This document shows, piece by piece, positions 8,829 through 16,433 of a stretch of DNA of 64,000 nt. The DNA is taken from the NCBI GenBank assembly GCA_938015595.1, contig CALLPI010000002.1:289474-353473 (forward strand), given 5' to 3'. The position numbers and the translations under genes are program-made. The notes under the pieces were generated by a model, which was not told where the DNA came from, searched no databases, and saw only the letters and a program-made list of their open reading frames with translations. Position 1 is the first letter of the stretch. Each line of letters begins with the position of its first letter. The stretch is from an uncultured Saprospiraceae bacterium. GTDB lineage: Bacteria > Bacteroidota > Bacteroidia > Chitinophagales > Saprospiraceae.

Positions 8829-8876
8829 GACTTGGAGACTTGGAGACAGGGTGACGGAGTGACTTGGAGACGGGTA
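8813..8876 (+). repeat. 8-nt tandem repeat array, long copy
   Basis: Eight successive octamers starting with GAC read GACTTTGA, GACTTTGA, GACTTGGA, GACTTGGA, GACAGGGT, GACGGAGT, GACTTGGA, GACGGGTA. The array covers the stop codon of the Crp/Fnr gene. The rest of the gap to queA (8877-9159) contains no gene I can support. Confidence 0.75.
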
Positions 8877-9159
8877 AATGAGGAGATTTTTATAATACAA
8901 AAACTATACTCACACTACATGTCCAGACACGATGTGCCTTGCTTTGTGATAATTATAAGGGCATTTGCTGTGGACTCTAAAACATAAAAAACCGCCCGCC
9001 CGCCACTTTATGAAAACTGCCGTGAGGGCTGTGCGCGCGCCGGGCTTTCACAAAGCAAATGCATATGCTGTACTTGCACAGATTTGTGCAAAGGAGGCGA
9101 AAGACGCAGAGTGTCATAAAGGCTGTGCTGCCAATTATTCTATGCCCTCATTTCCCTGC

Positions 9160-10227
9160 TTACAAAATCAACATCGCATCTCCGTAGCTGTAAAATCGGT
9201 ACTCTTCCTTGATGGCTTCCTGGTAGGCTTCCATGATGAGGTCAAAGCCGCCAAAGGCGCACACCATAATGAGCAAACTGGACCTGGGCGGGTGAAAATT
9301 AGTAACCATGGAATTAGCGATATTGAAATCGTAGGGCGGAAAGATGAATTTGTTGGTCCATCCCTCCATAGGCTTGAGGTAGCCCTCTGCCGATACGGAG
9401 GTTTCCAATGCACGCATGGTGGTAGTGCCAACGGAGCAAATTTTGCTACCTTCGACGTCTTTGGCGCGGTTCACCAGATCTACTGCCTCTTGGGCTATTT
9501 TGAAGTACTCTGCATCCATTTTGTGCTTGGAGAGGTCCTCCACTTCGATGGCTCTGAACGTACCCAAGCCCACGTGCAAGGTAATATTAGCAAACTCTAC
9601 GCCATTGATTTCCAAGCGCTTCATCAATTCTCGGCTAAAGTGTAAGCCAGCAGTGGGGGCTGCCACGGCACCGGTTTCGGTAGCGTACACGGTTTGGTAG
9701 CGCTCTCGGTCAGATTCCTCTGGCGGCCGAGTGATGTACTTAGGCAGCGGGGTATTACCTAGCCGGTAGAGGTCTTGCTGAAACTCCTCCTCCGGCCCGT
9801 CGTACAGGAAGCGGATAGTGCGCCCACGGGAGGTGGTATTGTCTACGACTTCTGCCACCAGTACCTCATTGTCATTTTCGTCGCTGAAGTAGAGCTTATT
9901 ACCTACACGAATTTTGCGAGCGGGGTCTACCAGTACGTCCCAGAGGCGAGCGTCGTGGTTGAGTTCGCGAAGGAGGAAAACTTCTATTTTGGCGCCGGTT
10001 TTCTCTTTTTGGCCGTACATACGGGCAGGAAATACGCGCGTATTGTTAAAAATCATCACATCGCCTTCGCTAAAGTATTCCAGAATGTCTCTGAAGATGC
10101 GGTGTTCTATCTTTCCACTTTGGCGATGCACGACCATGAGGCGGCTTTGGTCACGCTCCGGAGCCGGGTATTGAGCAATTAACTTTTTGGGAAGTTCGAA
10201 ATCAAATTGCGAAAGTTTGGTTCTCAT
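9160..10227 (-). CDS. queA: S-adenosylmethionine:tRNA ribosyltransferase-isomerase
   Basis: 355 residues, the normal length for QueA. The enzyme transfers the ribosyl part of S-adenosylmethionine to 7-aminomethyl-7-deazaguanine in tRNA to give epoxyqueuosine, in the cytoplasm. Family motifs are plain: [20 protein letters not shown] near the start, [11 protein letters not shown] (~60-72), [13 protein letters not shown] (~186-198), THVGLGTF-like HVGLGTFRA (~218) and [15 protein letters not shown] (~308). Start ATG 10227 gives the canonical N-terminus. It stands alone: the flanking regulator and permease genes run on the other strand. A TATCTTTG promoter box lies 30 nt upstream. Confidence 0.97.
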   Translation of the reverse strand: MRTKLSQFDFELPKKLIAQYPAPERDQSRLMVVHRQSGKIEHRIFRDILEYFSEGDVMIFNNTRVFPARMYGQKEKTGAKIEVFLLRELNHDARLWDVLVDPARKIRVGNKLYFSDENDNEVLVAEVVDNTTSRGRTIRFLYDGPEEEFQQDLYRLGNTPLPKYITRPPEESDRERYQTVYATETGAVAAPTAGLHFSRELMKRLEINGVEFANITLHVGLGTFRAIEVEDLSKHKMDAEYFKIAQEAVDLVNRAKDVEGSKICSVGTTTMRALETSVSAEGYLKPMEGWTNKFIFPPYDFNIANSMVTNFHPPRSSLLIMVCAFGGFDLIMEAYQEAIKEEYRFYSYGDAMLIL

Positions 10228-10257
10228 GCACGTACCCTGTTTTCAAAAAATTGGCCG

Positions 10258-10265
10258 CAAAGATA
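10258..10265 (-). promoter_or_regulatory. Bacteroidota -7 box upstream of queA
   Basis: TATCTTTG on the minus strand, 30 nt upstream of the queA ATG, matches TAnnTTTG. The -33 region has no clear TTG. Confidence 0.5.
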
Positions 10266-10471
10266 CGCACAAAAAAAGCGATTGAACCCCGTGGTAAAAA
10301 ATTTATTTCCAGCGAGTTGGCAGAGCAAAAACCGCCGTTCATCCAAGATTTTGGACGATTCCGCTCCCTGTGCTCAACTTGTGTGGGCATAATATCATTG
10401 TATGCACAATCAGCCCGTCAAACGCAATGCGGCTGTCTTTGTTGTGCATTTGTTATGAACCATCGTAGGCT

Positions 10472-11725
10472 ATGAAGGTATTGTTCAAAGTTTTCCTGGA
10501 GAGTGTTTCGCAAGCGCTGGCTCAACTGCGCGCCAATAAATTGCGCAGTTTTTTATCTTTATTGGGCATTTCCATCGGCATTTTTTGCATTATTGGCGTC
10601 ACAGCAGCAGTGGACTCACTGGAGGACAACGTACGCGGCAGTTTTGACAAACTCGGCGATGACGTGGTCTATATTCAGAAATTCATGTGGGGCGACCCCG
10701 GCCCTAACTGGCAGCGCTACCTGCGCCGGCCCGATGTAAGTTACAAAGATTTTACCACGGTAGAATCCAAGGTCAAGTCGGCTGAAGCCGTTTCATACGG
10801 CGTGTTCATTGGCCTGAAAACCTTCAAGTTCGGCTCCCTCAATGTACGGGATGTGGAATTTCAGGCCGTCTCTTTCAGCTTCGACCAGATTGTGAAACTA
10901 GACTTCCAGAGCGGGCGCTACTTTTCGCCCTCGGAGTACTACTACGGCGCCCCCAAGATCATTATTGGTGCCAAAGTAGCCGAAGCACTCTTCGGCGACA
11001 CCGACCCCGTAGGCCGCACCATCCAGATGGGGGGGTATAAATTTGACATCATTGGCGTGCTGGCGCCAGCCGGCAAAAGTCTTATCAACATCTTCAGCTT
11101 CGACAATTCGGCCATAATCACCTACGAACTCGGGCGCAAGGTGGCCAACCTCCGCCCTGAGAACCCCTTTGGCAACGCCTCGATTAGTGTCAAGGCCAAA
11201 GATGGTGTAAGTATTGATAACCTCAAAGACGAAATCACAGGCGTACTGCGCGCCTATCGCCGGCTCAAACCTCTGGAAGAAGACAACTTCTCGCTGAACA
11301 CACTCTCCATCATTAGCAATGCGTTGGACGACTTTTTTAGCGTGCTGAACATGTTGGGCATCGTCATTGGCGGCTTTGCCATCTTTGTAGGTATGTTCAG
11401 CGTGGCCAACATCATGTTTGTATCGGTCAAGGAGCGCACCAGCATTATTGGTATTAAGAAGGCCCTGGGCGCCAAGCGCTTCATGATACTACTGGAATTT
11501 CTCATAGAATCGGTAGTACTGTCAGTACTGGGTGGCCTGATGGGGCTGCTACTGGTGCAAGTAGTGGTGGCCATATTGTCTAAAGTCATAGATTTCGACC
11601 TGTATCTATCAGCTCATAATATCCTGACTGGAGTGATTACGTCGGCAGTAGTGGGAGTCTTGGCCGGGATGTTGCCAGCCTGGCAAGCTGCCCGTATGGA
11701 TCCCGTGGAGGCCATGCGCGCATAA
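10472..11725 (+). CDS. ABC transporter permease, MacB/FtsX type
   Basis: 417 residues with the MacB-type permease layout. A cytoplasmic amphipathic start (LRANKLRSFLSLLGISIGIF) leads into the first membrane helix (~22-45), a large periplasmic MacB-PCD domain (~50-275), then three C-terminal helices of the FtsX domain containing ERTSIIGIKKALGAK and ending DPVEAMRA. These permeases pair with a LolD/MacB-like ATPase and act mechanically on envelope substrates (export of peptides or lipoproteins, cell-wall enzymes). No ATPase or membrane-fusion partner is adjacent, so the partner must be encoded elsewhere and the substrate is unknown. Confidence 0.9.
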   Translation: MKVLFKVFLESVSQALAQLRANKLRSFLSLLGISIGIFCIIGVTAAVDSLEDNVRGSFDKLGDDVVYIQKFMWGDPGPNWQRYLRRPDVSYKDFTTVESKVKSAEAVSYGVFIGLKTFKFGSLNVRDVEFQAVSFSFDQIVKLDFQSGRYFSPSEYYYGAPKIIIGAKVAEALFGDTDPVGRTIQMGGYKFDIIGVLAPAGKSLINIFSFDNSAIITYELGRKVANLRPENPFGNASISVKAKDGVSIDNLKDEITGVLRAYRRLKPLEEDNFSLNTLSIISNALDDFFSVLNMLGIVIGGFAIFVGMFSVANIMFVSVKERTSIIGIKKALGAKRFMILLEFLIESVVLSVLGGLMGLLLVQVVVAILSKVIDFDLYLSAHNILTGVITSAVVGVLAGMLPAWQAARMDPVEAMRA

Positions 11726-11755
11726 TAATAGGAAGAATGGTGCCGTAGCTCCCCC

Positions 11756-13438
11756 CTATTGCCCATATCCTGGACCTTTCAGGAAGCGCCCTGGCATAGC
11801 GCCGGTGTGCTCTCCGTTTTTCAATACCTGTACTCCATTTACAAACACGTGCTGCACACCTACGGCGTACTGGTGCGGATTCTCAAAGGTGGCTTTATCG
11901 GCAATAGTAGCCGGATTAAAAATGACGATATCGGCATAAAAACCAGGTAGCAAGTAGCCACGCTTGTGCAACTTGAGATTAAAAGCCGGCAAGGAGGTCA
12001 GTTTGCGGATGGCTTCCTCTAGGGGAATAACCTTCTCCTCACGTACGTATTTGCCCAGCAGGCGGGCAAAGTTGCCATAAGCGCGCGGATGCGTACCCGA
12101 CTGGAGGAAAACCCCCTCTGCCGCTGGCGCGCCCGCATCGGAGCCAAAGCTCATAAACGGCAGTGCAATCTGAGCGCGTACATTGCTCTCCGACATGAGG
12201 AAATACACCGTGCCCACCCGACTGCCATCCTGTATCACGAGGTCCATGGCTGTATCTTCGGGGTCTGCTTGACGCAGGCGGGCTACTTCAGCCAGGGTTT
12301 TGCCAGTATATTTTTTCAAGGAGTCAGTTTTGAACTCCACCAGCAGCAGCTTGTCGGCAGAACCGGCAGCAGCGTAGAGATTCTCCCAGGTGTCAGGGTC
12401 GGATTTCATCTCGGCTTTGACACGGGCGCGAATGGCAGGGTCTTTGAGGCGGGCCGACCAAGCGTCGTAGCCGCCCTCCTGTACCCAGGGCGGCATGGCC
12501 GCATCCAGACCGGTAGCACCGGCGGTGTAGGTGTACATGTTGGTAGAAATAGGAATACCACGCTCGCGGGATTCGAGAATTTTGGACGCTACCTGGCGCA
12601 TCTTATCCCAATTGCGGCTGCCGGAGGCTTTGAGGTGGTAAATTTCCGCCGGAATACGAGCCCTCAGCGAAATCTGGATGACTTCATCTACAGCCTCCAA
12701 CAAACGGTTGCCCTCGCTGCGCATGTGGGTGATGTACATGCCATTGTATTCTTGGGCTGCCTGACACAAGGCAATGAGTTCTTCGGTATCGGCATAGAAA
12801 GCGGGCGCATAGATCAGCGAAGAGGCCACGCCCATGGCGCCCTCGCGCATGGCCTGGCGCACCAGCTCCTGCATGCGGGCCAGTTCCTCTGGTGTGGGCT
12901 TGCGGTCTTCGTAGCCCAGCTCGTGGATGCGTACAGTGGTGGCTCCTACGAAGGAAGCCACGTTGGGCGATACACCTTTTTGCTCTAGCAACTGCAAGTA
13001 CTCGCCGAGGGTAGTCCACGTCACGTCAAACTTAATGTCGCCCTGGGAGCGCTTCATCTCCTCTTTCATAGCAGGATTGAGCGGCCCCATGCTCCAGCCC
13101 TCGCCCATGACCTCGAGGGTAACGCCCTGCTTGATGTCGCTCATGGCGCGGCCGTCAGCCAGCAGGCTTTCGGTGGCCCAAGACAGCATGTTGATAAATC
13201 CTGGGCTAACAGCCAAACCTTTGGCGTCTAGCTCCTGCCGGCCTACCAGTGTGTCAAATAACCCAATGGCTGCAATGGTATCGGCGTTTACGGCAATGTC
13301 GGCCTGAAAAGGCGGCTGCCCACTGCCATTGTAGATGAGCGCATTGCGTATGATGAGATCGTAATCAGCTTTGGACTTCGGCTTGCAAGCACTCAACAAA
13401 ACCAGCCCTAACAGACTGAATAAAAGAAGTCTTTTCAT
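11756..13438 (-). CDS. D-aminoacylase-like amidohydrolase lipoprotein
   Basis: 560 residues. It starts with a lipoprotein signal (MKRLLLFSLLGLVLLSACK), placing it in the periplasm or outer-membrane face. The rest is an amidohydrolase of the N-acyl-D-amino-acid deacylase group: YDLIIRNALIYNGSG, PGFIN, His in YITHMRSEG (~220) and EIYHLKASG (~250), and Asp in FGSDAGAP. The usual first metal motif HxH after PGF is absent (PGFINMLSW), and the position of the bridging Cys is taken by a segment with Glu (TLEVMGEG). It may use one metal or a different ligand set; hydrolysis of N-acyl amino acids or a related amide is a family inference only. Start 13438 is chosen for the signal peptide; the open frame to 13570 would run into the next gene. 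Confidence 0.82.
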   Translation of the reverse strand: MKRLLLFSLLGLVLLSACKPKSKADYDLIIRNALIYNGSGQPPFQADIAVNADTIAAIGLFDTLVGRQELDAKGLAVSPGFINMLSWATESLLADGRAMSDIKQGVTLEVMGEGWSMGPLNPAMKEEMKRSQGDIKFDVTWTTLGEYLQLLEQKGVSPNVASFVGATTVRIHELGYEDRKPTPEELARMQELVRQAMREGAMGVASSLIYAPAFYADTEELIALCQAAQEYNGMYITHMRSEGNRLLEAVDEVIQISLRARIPAEIYHLKASGSRNWDKMRQVASKILESRERGIPISTNMYTYTAGATGLDAAMPPWVQEGGYDAWSARLKDPAIRARVKAEMKSDPDTWENLYAAAGSADKLLLVEFKTDSLKKYTGKTLAEVARLRQADPEDTAMDLVIQDGSRVGTVYFLMSESNVRAQIALPFMSFGSDAGAPAAEGVFLQSGTHPRAYGNFARLLGKYVREEKVIPLEEAIRKLTSLPAFNLKLHKRGYLLPGFYADIVIFNPATIADKATFENPHQYAVGVQHVFVNGVQVLKNGEHTGAMPGRFLKGPGYGQ

Positions 13439-13541
13439 GGCGCATATTGGTAAAGAATAGGCAAATCTACGGCATTTATCGTTGGACGCGTGGAGGAGCT
13501 GCGCGTTTCGCGTTGCAAACTTACCACTGCAGGCGCAACCC

Positions 13542-14747
13542 TCAGCCCACCTGCAACGCCTGCTCCACATCCTGCACGAGGTCGTCCAGGTCTTCTATAC
13601 CTACCGAGATGCGCACCAGACCATCAGTGATGCCGTTCTGGAGGCGCAGTGCTGCAGGAATGTTAATATGAGACGACGAAGCCGGATGCAGCACCAGGGT
13701 GTCCACATCGCCAAGGGTGGGCGCCAGCGAGCAAAAGCGGAGGCGGTTCAGAAAGGCAATGGCTGCCTGGTAGCCGCCTTTGAGTTCGAAGCTAAGCATA
13801 CCGCCGAATTTGCGCATCTGGCGCGCAGCCAATGCGTGGTCGGGGTGCGATGGAAGGCCGGGGTAGTTCACGCATGCCACCGCCGGATGCCGCTCCAGCC
13901 ATTGAGCCAGGGCCAGTGCATTGGCACAGTGGCGATCCATGCGTAGAGCCAAGGTTTTCATACCCACGTTGGTGAGCCAGGCATCCCAGGGGTTGCAGTT
14001 GGCGCCAAGCAACTTCATCGTCTTGGCCACTTTTTCCTTCATAAAAGGCACATCACGGCCCAGCACAGCACCGGAGATAGAGTTGCCATGACCGTTTAGA
14101 TACTTGGTGGTAGAGTGAATAACGAAATCCACGCCCAGAGCAAAGGGCTGCTGTAGGTACGGCGTGCAAAAGGTGTTGTCAATAGCACTGTATCGGCGGT
14201 ATTGGCGAGCCAACGCTGCTAGCGCGGCAATATCCACGCAAGCCAGGGTAGGATTGGCGGGTGTTTCAAAATAAAGCATCCGAATGGAAGCATCGCTTTG
14301 CAAAAGACGCTCCACCTCCTCGAGGTCTTTGAGGTTGGTCATGGTGGTTTCGATACCCAGTCGGCTTAGGGTTTTGAGGAACAATTCGGTAGTACCGCCG
14401 TACAAGTTGCCCTGGGTCAGGATTTTGTCTCCAGCATTGAGGGTTGCTGCCATAAGCACAGCAATAGCCGCCATACCGCTGCTGCACATCACTGCGCAGG
14501 CCTCTGTGCCAAGGCTGTGTGTTTCCAACTGGGCTATTTTGTTGGCCACCGCTTCTATGGTGGGATTGCCGTAACGCCCGTACACATGCCCCTCAGCCTG
14601 CCCACTGAAAATAGCTATGCCTTGGTCAATGGATTCAAACTCAAAAGACGAGGTGGCGTAAATAGGCAATTGGTGCGGCTTGGTGGTACGGGGGTCGGCC
14701 GGATCGTGTACGCACAGTGAGCTAAAGGAAACTTGCGAATGGTTCAT
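13542..14747 (-). CDS. Cys/Met-metabolism PLP-dependent enzyme (trans-sulfuration family)
   Basis: 401 residues of the cystathionine gamma-synthase / beta-/gamma-lyase / methionine gamma-lyase family. Visible: YGRYGNPT (56-63), the phosphate-binding SSGMAAI (~89-95), NLYGGTTELF (~114-123), Asp190 in AIDNTFCTPYLQ (pyridine N), and the PLP Lys215 in HSTTKYLNGHG. The family interconverts homoserine esters, cystathionine, cysteine, homocysteine and methionine; sequence alone does not separate the activities. Cytoplasmic. It is followed on the same strand by the amidohydrolase after ~100 nt. A near-consensus TTCCTTTG lies upstream. Confidence 0.88.
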   Translation of the reverse strand: MNHSQVSFSSLCVHDPADPRTTKPHQLPIYATSSFEFESIDQGIAIFSGQAEGHVYGRYGNPTIEAVANKIAQLETHSLGTEACAVMCSSGMAAIAVLMAATLNAGDKILTQGNLYGGTTELFLKTLSRLGIETTMTNLKDLEEVERLLQSDASIRMLYFETPANPTLACVDIAALAALARQYRRYSAIDNTFCTPYLQQPFALGVDFVIHSTTKYLNGHGNSISGAVLGRDVPFMKEKVAKTMKLLGANCNPWDAWLTNVGMKTLALRMDRHCANALALAQWLERHPAVACVNYPGLPSHPDHALAARQMRKFGGMLSFELKGGYQAAIAFLNRLRFCSLAPTLGDVDTLVLHPASSSHINIPAALRLQNGITDGLVRISVGIEDLDDLVQDVEQALQVG

Positions 14748-14850
14748 GCCAAAGGTGCTTTGGGTTAATCAGATGCAAAGGAACGAAAATCGGTGTTTGG
14801 CTGTTTCGCAACTTTACAGAATCTTTGAAGCCTGGATTTAAACAAACACC

Positions 14851-16422
14851 ATGCTAGAAATTCATTTGCGCGAGCGTATCGTGTTGGCTCTGGCTACTGG
14901 GCTGTTGCTGCTGGGCATGTTCCTGCACCTGGGCAAGCAGCCGCTCTACCTGGAGGAGCCGCGCCGCGCCATCATTGCTATGGAAATGCAGGAGCGCAGC
15001 GACTACTGGACGCCTACCGAACTGGGCAAGCTATACTACAACAAGCCGCCGCTGTTCAACTGGGTGCTCATCGGCAGCGCACACTTATTAGGTGGCTTTC
15101 ATGAGTGGGCTATGCGCCTGCCCACCGTATTGGCTACCATAGCTATGGTGTGGCTTATTTTTGCCGTGGGCCGCCGCTACGTGGATGCCGTATTCGGCTG
15201 GATAAGCGGGCTAATGTTTGCCGGATGCGGCAGCGTGCTACTCTTTTTTTCTCATCTGGGCGAGATTGACCTGTTTTATGCCCTGCTGAGCCTGGCCGGT
15301 TTTGCTGCTTTGTTTCACTACTCCATGCAAAAGCGCTACTTGTTGATGTTTTTAGGGTTTTATGGCCTACATGCGCTGGGCACGCTGACCAAAGGCTTGC
15401 CATCGGTAGTATTCATTGCATTAACTCTACCTGCCTGGCTGACATACATCGGGCAATGGCGGCGGCTATTTTCATGGAAGCACTTAGCAGGCATAGCCGT
15501 ATTTACGGCGGTGGTAGGCGGCTATTTGTACCAGTACAACTTACGACATCCAGCAGAGGATTTATTGCGCATGTGGGCAGGGCAGGCTAGCGAGCGCACC
15601 GTAGCCGAGCAAGGATGGATGCCGCTGCTCAAGCATTTGATTCTGTATCCGTTGGATTCACTCAAAGACCTGTTGCCGTTTTCACTGCTGATAGTGTTTG
15701 CTGTACGCCGAGGGCTGATTTCGCTTATCCGACGCAATATATGGGTGACATTTGCTGCCTTGACCTTTGCCGTAAACTTCCCGGTGTACTGGCTCTCGCC
15801 TGGCTCGCGGCAGCGCTACCTGTACATGTTGTTCCCTTTGTTGCTAGTAGTATTGGCCTGGGCCTGGCGCCATGCAATTGAATTGCAGCCCTGGCGCAGC
15901 AAACTCTTTCGGGCGGTGGCCGGTATTTTCATCACCTTACTTGCTGTGGGGGTGCCTGTCATCGGCTGGATACCGGAGCTGGCCTTTTTGCCTGGGCGCT
16001 GGCTGCTGGCAGCAGGGTTTGGCCTGGCGCTGGCTGGCGTAGCTTGGCAGTACTGGCGTAGCCAGGGGCTGGAACTACCCCTGCTGATACTTAGTATGGC
16101 GCTGCTACGCCTGGCCTTTGACTGCACCATTTTGCCCCAGCGCGCTCACGATAGCGACGCCCAACGCGACAAGGCCGCCGCTGTAGAAATAACCCGCTTG
16201 ACCAGCAACGCCCCCTTGTACCTCTGGCAAGACGATCATTTATCCTTCACTACAGTCTATTACATCAATCGGTTGCGGGGGCGCTGCCTGACGCGTGCAT
16301 ATGCACCAGAACCCTTGGCTATCTACATAGCAAAAATTGAAGCAGTACAGGCGCCGCACGAGGTATTGTATCGCTTCGGCAGTGGCAATCGGCAGTATGC
16401 AGTGTTCCGATTTGCCCACTGA
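14851..16422 (+). CDS. Integral-membrane glycosyltransferase, GT39/ArnT-like
   Basis: 523 residues with about 11-12 hydrophobic helices. The first periplasmic loop has the ArnT/PMT-type signature: acidic residues in LYLEEPRRAIIAMEM (~32-46) followed by YYNKPPLFNWVL (~62-73). GT39-like enzymes use a polyprenyl-phosphate sugar to glycosylate lipid A or proteins on the periplasmic side of the inner membrane. The donor and acceptor cannot be read from the sequence. Convergent with the LptD-like gene, whose stop lies 11 nt beyond; this is an envelope-related neighbourhood, though with no shared transcription. Confidence 0.85.
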   Translation: MLEIHLRERIVLALATGLLLLGMFLHLGKQPLYLEEPRRAIIAMEMQERSDYWTPTELGKLYYNKPPLFNWVLIGSAHLLGGFHEWAMRLPTVLATIAMVWLIFAVGRRYVDAVFGWISGLMFAGCGSVLLFFSHLGEIDLFYALLSLAGFAALFHYSMQKRYLLMFLGFYGLHALGTLTKGLPSVVFIALTLPAWLTYIGQWRRLFSWKHLAGIAVFTAVVGGYLYQYNLRHPAEDLLRMWAGQASERTVAEQGWMPLLKHLILYPLDSLKDLLPFSLLIVFAVRRGLISLIRRNIWVTFAALTFAVNFPVYWLSPGSRQRYLYMLFPLLLVVLAWAWRHAIELQPWRSKLFRAVAGIFITLLAVGVPVIGWIPELAFLPGRWLLAAGFGLALAGVAWQYWRSQGLELPLLILSMALLRLAFDCTILPQRAHDSDAQRDKAAAVEITRLTSNAPLYLWQDDHLSFTTVYYINRLRGRCLTRAYAPEPLAIYIAKIEAVQAPHEVLYRFGSGNRQYAVFRFAH

Positions 16423-16433
16423 CCAGCGAGCAC

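Noticed and set aside
8965..9645. 226-residue open frame on the plus strand
   Set aside because: Mostly antisense to queA; no family features or start signal.
12089..12988. 299-residue open frame on the plus strand
   Set aside because: Antisense to the amidohydrolase gene, whose motifs are clear.
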